Of a DNA stretch of 11,467 bases, positions 1-6,709 are shown piece by piece. How positions within the stretch are numbered: position 1 is the first letter of the stretch; the number at the start of each line of letters is the position of its first letter. The translations under genes and the position numbers were made by a program. Source of the DNA: Schaalia odontolytica (GTDB taxonomy: Bacteria; Actinomycetota; Actinomycetes; Actinomycetales; Actinomycetaceae); the NCBI GenBank assembly GCA_958415245.1, contig CATYYP010000028.1:1-11467 (forward strand). The letters are read 5' to 3'. The notes beneath the pieces are model-generated. The model worked only from the letters and a program-made list of their open reading frames with translations. It was not told the DNA's origin and searched no databases.

Positions 1-2023
1 GCTCAGAGTGCAGCGTGAGAGTCACGGTCGACTTGGGCGCGAAGCCCGTGCCCTTGACAGTGACGGTCTTGCCGGCCTCGACGGTCGACGGCTCGACGGT
101 GACCGCGGGGGTCGAGAACTTCTCGGCTGTGACGGTGACCGACTTGACGGTCGTGTCCTTGCCGAAGCCCTTCAGCACGTACGCCGGGTTGTCGTACTCG
201 AGGGTGGCGCGAGCGGTCTGGTTCGGGCCGATCGTGAAGGGGCCGACGCCCGCCTTCAGGTCAGCGACGGTCAGGCCCTTGATGGTCTGGCCCGCGACGG
301 TGACCTTGTACTTCGCGTAGGAGTCCGTGAAGCCCTCGGTGTCGAAGGAGACGGTCACGCCCGAGGCGACCTGGTCGCCCGAGGTGATGGAGGCCGTGAA
401 GCTGGTCTCACCGGTCTTGGGGGTGGGGGCCTTGAACTTTTCGAGGCTGGAGGCGGGGATCGTGGTCGCCTCGGTGCCGATGGTGGTCAGGCCGGTGGGC
501 ACGTAGTTGGGCGTGCCGTTCGTGGTGACCGTGACGACGGGGAGGATCTCGTCGGGCTGCGCGGGCAGCGTGATGACGAGGTCGTTGCCCTCGACCTTGT
601 AGGTCAGAGCCGCGTCGGAGCCGTCCAGCTTCACCGAGGAGATGTCGTTGGCGCCGGCGCCGCGCAGCGTAATCATGCCGTCGGCGGGCCACTTCTCGAT
701 GCCCAGGTAGATGTGGGAGTCATCGACCATGGTCTTGCCCCAGGTCTCGATGGGGAAGTGGGTCGGGCGCGAGTTGTTGAGGACGCCGGGGTGTGCGCGG
801 TTCCAGTCGCCGATGCCCTTGAGGACGGAGGCGTCCCACGGGTCGTACGAGCCGTCGAACTTCGGGCCGACGTTGAAGAGGAACTGGCCGCCCAGGGCCA
901 CGGTCGAGAACATGTTGCCCACGATCTCGGTGGTCTTGGTGCGGGCACCGCCCGGGGCCTTACGCAACGCCGTCGTGTTGTCGACGTCGATCATGTGGTC
1001 CCAGTCTTCCTCGGAGTAGTCCGGGTAGCCGGTGTCCTTGAACTTGGGAGCAGCGTCGTCCCAGTTCGCGTAGCCCCAGGTCTTGTGGAAGATCGAGACG
1101 GCCGACTCCCAGGGACCCTGGGTCTGCTCGGACTGCATCTCGTTGTCCCAGCCGACCTCGAAGTCCGCGCGGTCGTTGCCCACGCGGGAGTTGATCATGA
1201 TGTTCGGCTGGAGCTCGTGCGCCCACTGGCGCAGCTGGTCGGACTGCTCGGGGTTCGGCTTGCCCATGTCGTACCAGAGCTCGGCGATCTCGCCGTACTT
1301 GCCGCCGAGGAGTTCCTTGAGCTGCTCATGGATGTAGTCCATGTAGCCCTCTTCGTTCAGCGTGTTGTCGTTACGCCACGGGTTCTCGGGCTGCTTCTCC
1401 CAGTCGATGTTGGAGAAGTAGAGGCCGAACTTGATGCCGACCTGCTTGCAGGCCTGCGACAGCTCGAGGAGCGGGTCGCGGTGCGAGGGCGACTGCTTCG
1501 TGAAGTTGTAGTCGGTTGTGGCCGTGTCCCACATGGCGAAGCCGTCGTGGTGCTTGGAGGTGATGAGCAGCATCTTCATGCCGCTGTCCTTGGCCTGCTG
1601 ACACCACGCGGTCGCGTCGAAGTTGGGGGCCTCGAAGGTCTGGGCGGTGGCCAGGTACTCCTCGCGCGGGATGCCCTGCAGCGGGATACGGGAATCCCAG
1701 GTCTGCTGGTGGCCCCATGCCTTGATCTGCTCGGGGTAGCCCACTTCCTGCTTCTGGCCCTTGTACCAGCCTGCGTAGGAGGAGTAGACGCCCCAGTGGA
1801 TGAACATGGCGTACTTCATGTCCTGCCACTCGGATACCTTCGCCTCGCTCGAGGCGGCGACGGCTGCGGGGATCGCGTAGCGCGCGTCGTAGGTGGCCTG
1901 GGGGGCGGGGGTGCCGGACTGGGCACCGTCGGCTGCTGGCGTGTCGGCCAAGGTGGGACCTGCCATTCCTAGTGTCAGTAGGCCGGCGAGGAGGCCGCCA
2001 GCCAGTCGGTTCGTGATGCGCAT
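1..2023 (-). CDS. Secreted alpha-L-fucosidase, GH29 family (C-terminus cut by window edge)
   Basis: Hydrolyses terminal alpha-L-fucose from glycans (family knowledge), probably outside the cell on mucin- or milk-type sugars (inference). The visible 674 codons begin MRITNRLAGGLLAGLLTLGM, a signal peptide with likely cleavage after A26 (TLA-DT). The GH29 barrel covers about residues 50-440: FIHWGVYSS at 74-82, SKHHDGFAMWD at 156-166, and ELWYDMG at 248-254, whose D252 fits the family's catalytic nucleophile. NVGPKFDG (384-391) closes the catalytic part. A beta-rich tail follows, with Ig-like segments near 530-630 and a further one (GKTVTVKGTGF, 651-661) entering the edge, so a longer wall- or glycan-binding tail is expected outside. 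ATG at 2023 is preceded by GGAG five bases away. It is transcribed divergently from dnaK. No stop codon lies within the window. The family call is secure; exact linkage specificity is not readable. Confidence 0.93.
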   Translation of the reverse strand, partial: MRITNRLAGGLLAGLLTLGMAGPTLADTPAADGAQSGTPAPQATYDARYAIPAAVAASSEAKVSEWQDMKYAMFIHWGVYSSYAGWYKGQKQEVGYPEQIKAWGHQQTWDSRIPLQGIPREEYLATAQTFEAPNFDATAWCQQAKDSGMKMLLITSKHHDGFAMWDTATTDYNFTKQSPSHRDPLLELSQACKQVGIKFGLYFSNIDWEKQPENPWRNDNTLNEEGYMDYIHEQLKELLGGKYGEIAELWYDMGKPNPEQSDQLRQWAHELQPNIMINSRVGNDRADFEVGWDNEMQSEQTQGPWESAVSIFHKTWGYANWDDAAPKFKDTGYPDYSEEDWDHMIDVDNTTALRKAPGGARTKTTEIVGNMFSTVALGGQFLFNVGPKFDGSYDPWDASVLKGIGDWNRAHPGVLNNSRPTHFPIETWGKTMVDDSHIYLGIEKWPADGMITLRGAGANDISSVKLDGSDAALTYKVEGNDLVITLPAQPDEILPVVTVTTNGTPNYVPTGLTTIGTEATTIPASSLEKFKAPTPKTGETSFTASITSGDQVASGVTVSFDTEGFTDSYAKYKVTVAGQTIKGLTVADLKAGVGPFTIGPNQTARATLEYDNPAYVLKGFGKDTTVKSVTVTAEKFSTPAVTVEPSTVEAGKTVTVKGTGFAPKSTVTLTLHSE

Positions 2024-2046
2024 CAAGTCTCCATTGATTGACGGGA

Positions 2047-2063
2047 CTCTCGGTCGTTGAGAG
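2047..2063. promoter_or_regulatory. Small inverted repeat in the fucosidase leader
   Basis: CTCTC-N7-GAGAG is a 5+5 bp inverted repeat about 24 bases upstream of the fucosidase start. It would lie in the 5' leader of that mRNA if the promoter is further upstream. It could be a repressor site or a short hairpin. Short repeats like this also occur by chance, so the call is tentative. Confidence 0.2.
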
Positions 2064-2100
2064 CGTTACTAGTTTGCCAGAGGAGGGGTGTAGTACGCCA

Positions 2101-2149
2101 CTTTCGAATTTTGCAAAAACTTACGACAAGCTTTCGTTCGACTTACGAC
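2101..2149. promoter_or_regulatory. Putative operator region for the fucosidase gene
   Basis: Two identical 9-bp direct repeats, ACTTACGAC at 2119-2127 and 2141-2149, are 22 bp apart, about two helical turns, as for a dimeric activator or repressor bound on one DNA face. Next to them is a perfect 10-bp palindrome, TTTTGCAAAA (2109-2118), and CTTTCG occurs twice (2101 and 2131). The stretch is more AT-rich than its surroundings and sits 80-125 bp upstream of the fucosidase start, the usual place for a sugar-responsive regulator. No regulator gene is in the window and no clear -35/-10 pair was found on the minus strand, so the assignment to the fucosidase is inference. Confidence 0.35.
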
Positions 2150-2152
2150 CGT

Positions 2153-2179
2153 TTGACACTATGGAACTTTTGGTAGAGC
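2153..2179 (+). promoter_or_regulatory. Possible housekeeping promoter upstream of the dnaK HAIR cluster
   Basis: A perfect -35 hexamer, TTGACA (2153-2158), points toward dnaK. The only -10-like hexamer at a usable distance is TAGAGC (2174-2179), with a short 15-bp spacer and poor match, so this is weak. A transcript from here would pass through all three HspR operators before reaching dnaK. Confidence 0.22.
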
Positions 2180-2209
2180 TGGGCCATGTTTTACCTAGCC
2201 ATGTCAGAT

Positions 2210-2234
2210 GGAATAAAACCGAGAAAAGAAAGTT
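2210..2234 (+). promoter_or_regulatory. SigR/SigH-type promoter 1 of dnaK
   Basis: GGAAT (2210-2214), 17 bases, then GTT (2232-2234). SigR of Streptomyces and SigH of mycobacteria recognise GGAAT, about 18 bases, GTT. The GTT is also the first three bases of the left arm of HAIR 1. This copy is farthest from dnaK and has a spacer one base shorter than the other two. The predicted transcription start falls inside the operator near 2243. Confidence 0.55.
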
Positions 2235-2252
2235 GAGTACATCAGACTCAGG
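2232..2252. promoter_or_regulatory. HAIR operator 1 (HspR binding site)
   Basis: GTTGAGT-N7-ACTCAGG matches the HspR-associated inverted repeat CTTGAGT-N7-ACTCAAG at 12 of 14 arm positions. The 7-base spacer is ACATCAG. The repressor HspR is encoded at the end of the operon this site controls. Confidence 0.85.
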
Positions 2253-2286
2253 TTTTCAGTAGCTCAAGCTTGCGGGCGTCGACGAT

Positions 2287-2312
2287 GGAATAAAAGTCGA
2301 TCCCGCAAAGTT
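2287..2312 (+). promoter_or_regulatory. SigR/SigH-type promoter 2 of dnaK
   Basis: GGAAT (2287-2291), 18 bases, GTT (2310-2312). The spacing is exactly that of SigR/SigH promoters, and the block GGAATAAAA is identical to copies 1 and 3. The -10 GTT is shared with the left arm of HAIR 2; predicted start near 2321. Confidence 0.6.
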
Positions 2313-2330
2313 GAGTGAATCAGACTCAGG
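2310..2330. promoter_or_regulatory. HAIR operator 2 (HspR binding site)
   Basis: GTTGAGT-N7-ACTCAGG, spacer GAATCAG, 12 of 14 arm bases matching the HAIR consensus. Its centre is 78 bp from HAIR 1 and 63 bp from HAIR 3. Confidence 0.85.
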
Positions 2331-2349
2331 TTTGAGAGCTACGGGTTGC

Positions 2350-2375
2350 GGAATAAAAACCCTGCTCCTAAAGTT
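2350..2375 (+). promoter_or_regulatory. SigR/SigH-type promoter 3 of dnaK (proximal)
   Basis: GGAAT (2350-2354), 18 bases, GTT (2373-2375). Closest to dnaK; a start near 2384 would give a leader of about 105 bases. A second, weaker reading is a housekeeping promoter with TTGCGG (2346-2351), 17 bases, TAAAGT (2369-2374). Only this copy allows that reading, so the sigma type is not settled by this copy alone. Confidence 0.6.
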
Positions 2376-2393
2376 GAGTACAACAGACTCAAG
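2373..2393. promoter_or_regulatory. HAIR operator 3 (HspR binding site)
   Basis: GTTGAGT-N7-ACTCAAG, spacer ACAACAG, is the best of the three sites, with 13 of 14 arm bases matching the HAIR consensus. It lies about 100 bp upstream of the dnaK start. Confidence 0.88.
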
Positions 2394-2400
2394 GATGTGT

Positions 2401-2459
2401 CGGGACCTTCCCGGCACCACATAGACCACACAGACCAACGCAAGCCGCTCCGGAAGCGG
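2401..2459 (+). promoter_or_regulatory. dnaK 5' leader with two short hairpins
   Basis: CGGGA-CCT-TCCCG (2401-2413) and CCGCT-CCGGA-AGCGG (2445-2459; alternatively CTCCG-GAAG-CGGAG, 2448-2461) are short GC-rich stems in the expected dnaK leader. The dnaK ribosome binding site, AAAGGA at 2477-2482, lies outside both, so these look more like mRNA-stabilising stems than an RNA thermometer that hides the site. Confidence 0.3.
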
Positions 2460-2490
2460 AGACGGCCTAGCGAATGAAAGGACAACAACC

Positions 2491-4326
2491 ATGGCACGTG
2501 CAGTCGGTATCGACCTCGGCACCACCAACTCCGCTATCGCCGTCCTCGAAGGTGGCGAGCCCACCATCATCCCGAACGCTGAAGGCGCTCGTACGACCCC
2601 CTCGGTCGTCGCCTTCTCCAAGACCGGCGAGGTCCTGGTTGGCGAGATCGCCAAGCGTCAGGCGGTCACCAACGTTGACCGCACCATCTCCTCCGTCAAG
2701 CGCCACATGGGCACCGACTGGACCACGGAGATCGACGGCAAGAAGTACACCGCGCAGGAAATCTCCGCGCGTATCCTCCAGAAGCTGAAGAGGGACGCCG
2801 AGGCCTACCTGGGTGAGCCCGTCACCGAGGCCGTCATTACGGTTCCCGCCTACTTCAACGACGCGCAGCGTCAGGCCACCAAGGACGCCGGACAGATCGC
2901 CGGCCTCAAGGTCGAGCGCATCGTCAACGAGCCCACCGCCGCGGCTCTGGCCTACGGCCTCGAAAAGGGCAAGGAAGACGAGCTCATCCTGGTCTTCGAC
3001 CTCGGTGGCGGCACGTTCGACGTGTCCCTCCTCGAGGTGGGCAAGGATGACGACGGCTTCTCCACCATTCAGGTGCGCGCCACCTCCGGTGACAACCACC
3101 TGGGCGGCGACGACTGGGATCAGCGCATCGTCAACTGGCTGATCGACCAGGTCAAGGCCAAGACTGGCGCCGACCTGTCCAAGGACGCGGTCGCTCTCCA
3201 GCGCCTGAAGGAAGCTGCCGAGCAGGCGAAGAAGGAGCTGTCCTCTGCGACCTCCACGAACATCTCGCTGCAGTACCTGTCCATGACCGCCGATGGCCCC
3301 ATCCACCTGGATGAGACCCTCACGCGAGCCAAGTTCGAGGAACTGACCGCGGACCTGCTCGAGCGCACCAAGAAGCCCTTCCGTGACGTCATGGCCGAGG
3401 CCGGCGTGACCGTCTCCGAGATCGACCACGTCGTTCTCGTTGGTGGTTCCACCCGTATGCCCGCCGTCACGGAGGTCGTCAAGGAGCTGACCGGCGGCCG
3501 CGAGCCCAACAAGGGCGTCAACCCCGATGAGGTCGTCGCCGTGGGCGCCGCCCTGCAGGCCGGCGTCATCCAGGGTGACCGCAAGGACGTCCTGCTCATC
3601 GACGTGACCCCCCTGTCGCTCGGCATCGAGACCAAGGGCGGCGTCATGACCAAGCTCATCGATCGCAACACCGCGATCCCGACCAAGGCCTCGGAGATCT
3701 TCTCCACCGCCGAGGATGGACAGCCCTCCGTGCTCATCCAGGTCTACCAGGGTGAGCGTGAGTTCGCCCGTGACAACAAGCTGCTCGGCACCTTCGAGCT
3801 GTCCGGCATCGCCCCGGCTCCCCGTGGCGTGCCGCAGATTGAGGTCACCTTCGACATCGATGCGAACGGTATCGTTCACGTCTCCGCGAAGGACCGTGGC
3901 ACCGGCAAGGAGCAGTCGGTGACGATCACCGGCGGTTCCTCCCTGCCCAAGGAGGACATCGACCGCATGGTGCGCGAGGCCGAGGAGCACGCCGCCGAGG
4001 ACAAGAAGCGCCGCGAAGAGGCCGACGTCCGCAACCAGGCTGAGCAGGCCGTCTACTCGACGGAGAAGCTGCTCAAGGATGAGGCCGACAAGATCTCCGA
4101 GGAGACCCGCGAGGCCGTCCAGAAGGATGTCGACGCCGTCAAGGAAGCCCTCAAGGGTGACGACATCGAGGCTGTGAAGACCGCGATGGCGACCCTGTCC
4201 GAGTCCGGCATGAAGATCGGTCAGGAGATCTACGCCAAGCAGCAGGCCGACGAGGCCGCGGCGCAGTCCGCTCCTGCCCAGGACGATGTCGTGGACGCCG
4301 AGATTGTTGACGAGGACGACAAGTGA
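2491..4326 (+). CDS. dnaK: Molecular chaperone DnaK (Hsp70)
   Basis: Cytosolic ATP-driven chaperone that binds exposed hydrophobic segments, working with DnaJ (ATPase stimulation, substrate delivery) and GrpE (nucleotide exchange). The 611 residues show the ATPase domain (about 1-365) with IDLGTTNS (7-14), [12 protein letters not shown] (168-179) and [11 protein letters not shown] (314-324). The linker [14 protein letters not shown] (367-380), a beta substrate-binding domain (about 385-500) and a helical lid follow, ending in the acidic tail [11 protein letters not shown]. The ATPase domain is short around residues 70-90, as in Gram-positive DnaK. The start ATG has AAAGGA eight bases upstream. 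It is first in dnaK-grpE-dnaJ-hspR and lies behind three HAIR operators fused to SigR/SigH-type promoters, so HspR repression and stress-sigma activation are expected. Full-length family member with no defect seen. Confidence 0.99.
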   Translation: MARAVGIDLGTTNSAIAVLEGGEPTIIPNAEGARTTPSVVAFSKTGEVLVGEIAKRQAVTNVDRTISSVKRHMGTDWTTEIDGKKYTAQEISARILQKLKRDAEAYLGEPVTEAVITVPAYFNDAQRQATKDAGQIAGLKVERIVNEPTAAALAYGLEKGKEDELILVFDLGGGTFDVSLLEVGKDDDGFSTIQVRATSGDNHLGGDDWDQRIVNWLIDQVKAKTGADLSKDAVALQRLKEAAEQAKKELSSATSTNISLQYLSMTADGPIHLDETLTRAKFEELTADLLERTKKPFRDVMAEAGVTVSEIDHVVLVGGSTRMPAVTEVVKELTGGREPNKGVNPDEVVAVGAALQAGVIQGDRKDVLLIDVTPLSLGIETKGGVMTKLIDRNTAIPTKASEIFSTAEDGQPSVLIQVYQGEREFARDNKLLGTFELSGIAPAPRGVPQIEVTFDIDANGIVHVSAKDRGTGKEQSVTITGGSSLPKEDIDRMVREAEEHAAEDKKRREEADVRNQAEQAVYSTEKLLKDEADKISEETREAVQKDVDAVKEALKGDDIEAVKTAMATLSESGMKIGQEIYAKQQADEAAAQSAPAQDDVVDAEIVDEDDK

Positions 4327-4943
4327 GCAGCGAGGAAACCAACGGTTTCTCGGCGCCCAACGAAGACGCCAACGTCGCCGGGGCCGACTCCTTCGAGTCG
4401 GCCCCGGCCGGCCAGGCGGCCGATGGCGCGGCATCCGAGAAGCCGATTGACGATATGAGCGCGTTTGAGGAGCAGGTCGAGGACTCTGACCTCGCCAAGG
4501 CCCTCGAGCGCATCGCAGCCATCGAAGATCAGCTCGCCCGCGCCAACGCGGAGCTGTACAACCAGGGCCAGGAGTACGCCAACTACGTGCGTCGCTCCAA
4601 GGAGGCCATCCCCGGTCACAAGACCGCCGGCCAGGACGAGGTCATCGAGTCGCTCATCAGCGTTCTCGACGACATCGCCGCCGCTCGTGCGCACGGTGAC
4701 CTGGAGGACGGCCCCTTCGCGTCGATCGCCACGAAGCTCGAGGAGACGCTCAAGACGCGTTTCGAGCTGGAGCGCTACGGCGCCGAGGGCGACGACTTCG
4801 ATCCGGCCCTGCATGACGCCCTGATGGCGACGACCAGCGCGGACGTCGATCATCCCGTCATCGGGCAGGTCCTCACCAGTGGCTACCGCCGCGGAGACCG
4901 CGTGGTGCGCGCCGCGAAGGTGCTGGTGAACAACCCTGAATAA
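4323..4943 (+). CDS. grpE: Nucleotide exchange factor GrpE
   Basis: Releases ADP from DnaK to complete the chaperone cycle; acts as a dimer (family knowledge). The 206 residues comprise an acidic, low-complexity N-terminus (1-50), a coiled-coil stretch (about 55-95, including [20 protein letters not shown]) and the DnaK-contacting C-terminal domain. That domain carries [10 protein letters not shown] (159-168) and [20 protein letters not shown] (177-196), both typical of GrpE. The GTG start overlaps the dnaK stop by four bases (GTGA), so translation is probably coupled; GAGGA lies six bases upstream, inside the end of dnaK. An in-frame ATG at residue 45 is an alternative start but lacks the coupling. 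The N-terminal codons 19-29 coincide with a strong perfect hairpin in the mRNA, annotated separately. Confidence 0.97.
   Translation: MSSEETNGFSAPNEDANVAGADSFESAPAGQAADGAASEKPIDDMSAFEEQVEDSDLAKALERIAAIEDQLARANAELYNQGQEYANYVRRSKEAIPGHKTAGQDEVIESLISVLDDIAAARAHGDLEDGPFASIATKLEETLKTRFELERYGAEGDDFDPALHDALMATTSADVDHPVIGQVLTSGYRRGDRVVRAAKVLVNNPE
4377..4408 (+). other. Perfect 14-bp hairpin inside the grpE coding start
   Basis: GCCGGGGCCGACTC (4377-4390), loop CTTC, then GAGTCGGCCCCGGC (4395-4408): every base of the stem pairs and 12 of the 14 pairs are G-C. It begins 54 bases after the grpE start, in the poorly conserved N-terminal coding part. No T-run follows. It resembles the U-less hairpin closing this operon at 6677-6709, so it could act as a partial terminator or an mRNA processing/stability element that lowers GrpE relative to DnaK. 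The function is inferred. Confidence 0.55.
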
Positions 4944-4985
4944 CAGCAACAACACGCTCGTGACTGAAAGTGAGGTGAAACGCGC

Positions 4986-6035
4986 GTGAGTGAACAAGAA
5001 TGGTTCTCCAAGGATTTCTACAAGGTCCTGGGAGTCGACAAAAAGGCGGATAAGAAGGCCATTACGAAGGCCTACCGCAAGCTGGCGCGTCAGTGGCACC
5101 CGGATCAGAACCCGGGCGACAAGGCGGCCGAAGCCAAGTTCAAGGAAATTGGCGAGGCTTACGCGGTCCTGTCCAATGACGAGGATCGCAAGCGCTACGA
5201 CGCGATTCGCGCGATGGCCGGTGGTGGAGCTCGATTCTCTGCCGGATCCGGCGGCGCCGGTGGCTTCGAAGACCTCTTCGGCGGATTCAGCGGCGGCGGT
5301 TTTGGGGGCGGCGGCCACAACGTGCGCTTCCAGACCTCCGGTATGCCTGGCGGTGGGGCTGGCTTCGAGGACATCCTCTCCGGCCTCTTCGGCGGTGGCG
5401 GCGGTGCGGGCGCGCGCTTCGGCGGCGACCCCTACGGCTCGCCCTTCGGCGCCGGCGGTCATGCCCAGCAGGCGGCACCCACCCCCGAAAAGGGTGGCAC
5501 AGTGCGCGCGAAGCTGGCCATCTCATTCCGTCAGGCCCTCAACGGCGCGACGCTGACCATCAAGGTTGGCGGCTCTCCGATCAAAGTCCGCATCCCCGCG
5601 GGTATCAAGGACGGTCAGAAGGTGCGCGTCAAGGGCCATGGCAAGCCCGGCGTGCACGGCGGTCCCGCTGGTGACCTCGAGGTCGCCGTGACCGTCAAGC
5701 CGCACCCCGTGTACTCGCGCGAAGGAAACGACCTGGTTGTGACACTGCCGGTGACCGTCTCCGAGGCCATCCTCGGCACCGTCGTTGACGTGCCGATGAT
5801 CGACGGCAACACGGCCACGGTGAAGGTGCCTGCGGGTTCCTCCTCGGGCGCTGAGATCCGCGTGCGCGGCGGGGGAGTGAAGACCTCCAAGGCGACGGGT
5901 GACCTGATTGCCCGCGTGGCCATCCAGGTTCCGGACAAGCCGAGCCGCGACCTCAAGAAGCTCGCGAAGGAGATGGCGAAGGCCGAGGGTGACCTCGACG
6001 TGCGTGCCTCCCTCGCCGAGGCTTCGGAGGAGTAA
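4986..6035 (+). CDS. dnaJ: DnaJ-family co-chaperone without zinc finger (type II J-protein)
   Basis: Stimulates DnaK ATP hydrolysis and hands over substrates. Residues 10-72 form the J domain with the essential HPD at 38-40. Residues about 78-160 are Gly/Phe-rich, with two similar blocks, GFEDLFGGF (93-101) and GFEDILSGLF (126-135). Residues about 170-320 are the two C-terminal beta domains (IPAGIKDGQKVRVKGHG at 203-219, VKVPAGSSSGAEIRVRGGG at 279-297). The four CxxCxGxG zinc repeats of classical DnaJ are absent, and the 349-residue protein has no cysteine at all. The GTG start has GAGGTGA seven bases upstream, 42 bp after grpE. The C-terminal halves point to DnaJ/CbpA; the operon position supports the name dnaJ rather than cbpA. 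A second, zinc-containing DnaJ elsewhere in the genome is likely (family knowledge) but not visible. Confidence 0.95.
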   Translation: MSEQEWFSKDFYKVLGVDKKADKKAITKAYRKLARQWHPDQNPGDKAAEAKFKEIGEAYAVLSNDEDRKRYDAIRAMAGGGARFSAGSGGAGGFEDLFGGFSGGGFGGGGHNVRFQTSGMPGGGAGFEDILSGLFGGGGGAGARFGGDPYGSPFGAGGHAQQAAPTPEKGGTVRAKLAISFRQALNGATLTIKVGGSPIKVRIPAGIKDGQKVRVKGHGKPGVHGGPAGDLEVAVTVKPHPVYSREGNDLVVTLPVTVSEAILGTVVDVPMIDGNTATVKVPAGSSSGAEIRVRGGGVKTSKATGDLIARVAIQVPDKPSRDLKKLAKEMAKAEGDLDVRASLAEASEE

Positions 6036-6038
6036 GCG

Positions 6039-6593
6039 ATGGCGAGCACTGGAAAGGACGACGCGATTACGTTCGTCATCTCGGTTGCGGCCGAGCTGGC
6101 GGGCATGCATCCGCAGACCCTGCGCCAGTACGACCGACTCGGCCTGGTGATCCCCGCCCGCACTAAGGGGCGGGGTCGCCGCTATACGAAGCGGGACGTG
6201 CAGCGCCTGCGCGACGTGCAGCGGATGAGCCAGGAAGAGGGTATTAACCTCGCGGGGATTCGACGCATCCTCGAGCTCGAGCGCCGCGTCGAGGCCCTGG
6301 AGGAGGAGCGGGACTCCCTGCGCGATGCGGTCACGGCTGCTGAAGCCCGGCGCAATCGCGTGTTCGCGGCATCCGCGGACGGTCAGGTCATGCCGATACG
6401 GCGAGGCGAGCGGCCGTGGGATCGGACGTCACGGCGAGCGAATGGCTCCGGGGGCTCCCTCACCGTGTGGAATCCTGTGCGTGCTCTTGCGGCGCTCGCA
6501 TCCGCCGAGGCCTCGGCGCGTTCGGAGCTCCCGGCTGCGCCGCGATCGAATGGGCGTGCGGTGATTGAGGGGACGATCATCTCCCAGCGGTAA
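6039..6593 (+). CDS. hspR: Heat-shock repressor HspR (MerR family)
   Basis: Repressor that binds HAIR sites and uses DnaK as co-repressor, so its own operon is freed when DnaK is occupied (known for Streptomyces HspR). The 184 residues contain a MerR-type winged helix-turn-helix at about 12-60 (ISVAAELAGMHPQTLRQYDR at 14-33, GRGRRYTKRDVQRL at 44-57). A short helical coil follows, EGINLAGIRRILELERRVEALEEERDSL (about 67-94). The remaining 90 residues form a basic, low-complexity C-terminal tail, longer than in many HspR proteins. A strong site, GGAGGAG, is six bases before the ATG, and the start is three bases after dnaJ, so the two are co-translated. The three HAIR operators upstream of dnaK are its evident targets, giving autoregulation. 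Confidence 0.94.
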   Translation: MASTGKDDAITFVISVAAELAGMHPQTLRQYDRLGLVIPARTKGRGRRYTKRDVQRLRDVQRMSQEEGINLAGIRRILELERRVEALEEERDSLRDAVTAAEARRNRVFAASADGQVMPIRRGERPWDRTSRRANGSGGSLTVWNPVRALAALASAEASARSELPAAPRSNGRAVIEGTIISQR

Positions 6594-6596
6594 CGC

Positions 6597-6648
6597 GCAT
6601 CGTTGCTCAGCAGTGCGACAGCGAGAAGGTCGCATCGTTCCTCAGCGG
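6597..6648 (+). repeat. Imperfect 17-bp direct repeat after hspR
   Basis: GCATCGTTGCTCAGCAG (6597-6613) and GCATCGTTCCTCAGCGG (6632-6648) match at 15 of 17 bases, 35 bp apart. Between and into them lies an inverted repeat, TGCGAC (6614-6619) with GTCGCA (6629-6634). It begins three bases after the hspR stop and precedes the operon terminator. Function unknown; it might aid 3'-end folding. Confidence 0.35.
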
Positions 6649-6676
6649 CACGGCACCGAGGCATAGACATAAAGGA

Positions 6677-6709
6677 CTGCGGGACCCATCCAAAGGATGG
6701 GTCCCGCAG
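6677..6709 (+). terminator. Terminator hairpin of the dnaK operon
   Basis: CTGCGGGACCCATCC (6677-6691), loop AAA, GGATGGGTCCCGCAG (6695-6709): a perfect 15-bp stem about 84 bases after the hspR stop. It is not followed by a T-run (CATATTCG), a form common at actinobacterial transcript ends. The downstream gene has its own promoter region, in keeping with a stop here. Confidence 0.8.

Noticed and set aside
8..1972. A 654-codon plus-strand ORF opposite the fucosidase
   Set aside because: It is the mirror frame of a GC-rich gene with strong third-position bias. Its protein is Gly/Val/Leu/Asp/Arg-rich with no motif, while the minus strand encodes a clear GH29 enzyme.
2163..2190. A possible fourth SigR-type promoter (GGAAC ... 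GTT)
   Set aside because: The spacer is 20 bases, the box is GGAAC rather than GGAAT, and no HAIR overlaps it.
2038..2262. A 74-codon plus-strand ORF in the fucosidase-dnaK gap
   Set aside because: It runs through HAIR 1 and the promoter, has no ribosome site, and its sequence looks non-coding.
2024..2490. Search for a CIRCE (HrcA) operator near dnaK
   Set aside because: No TTAGCACTC-N9-GAGTGCTAA-like sequence is present; only HAIR sites were found.
2467..4434. A 655-codon minus-strand ORF opposite dnaK, and a 410-codon one at 4230-5462
   Set aside because: Both are composition shadows of dnaK and grpE/dnaJ, with low-complexity Leu/Gly/Val/Asp sequences and no sensible start context. The old claim of a dehydrogenase antisense to dnaK has the same artefactual origin.
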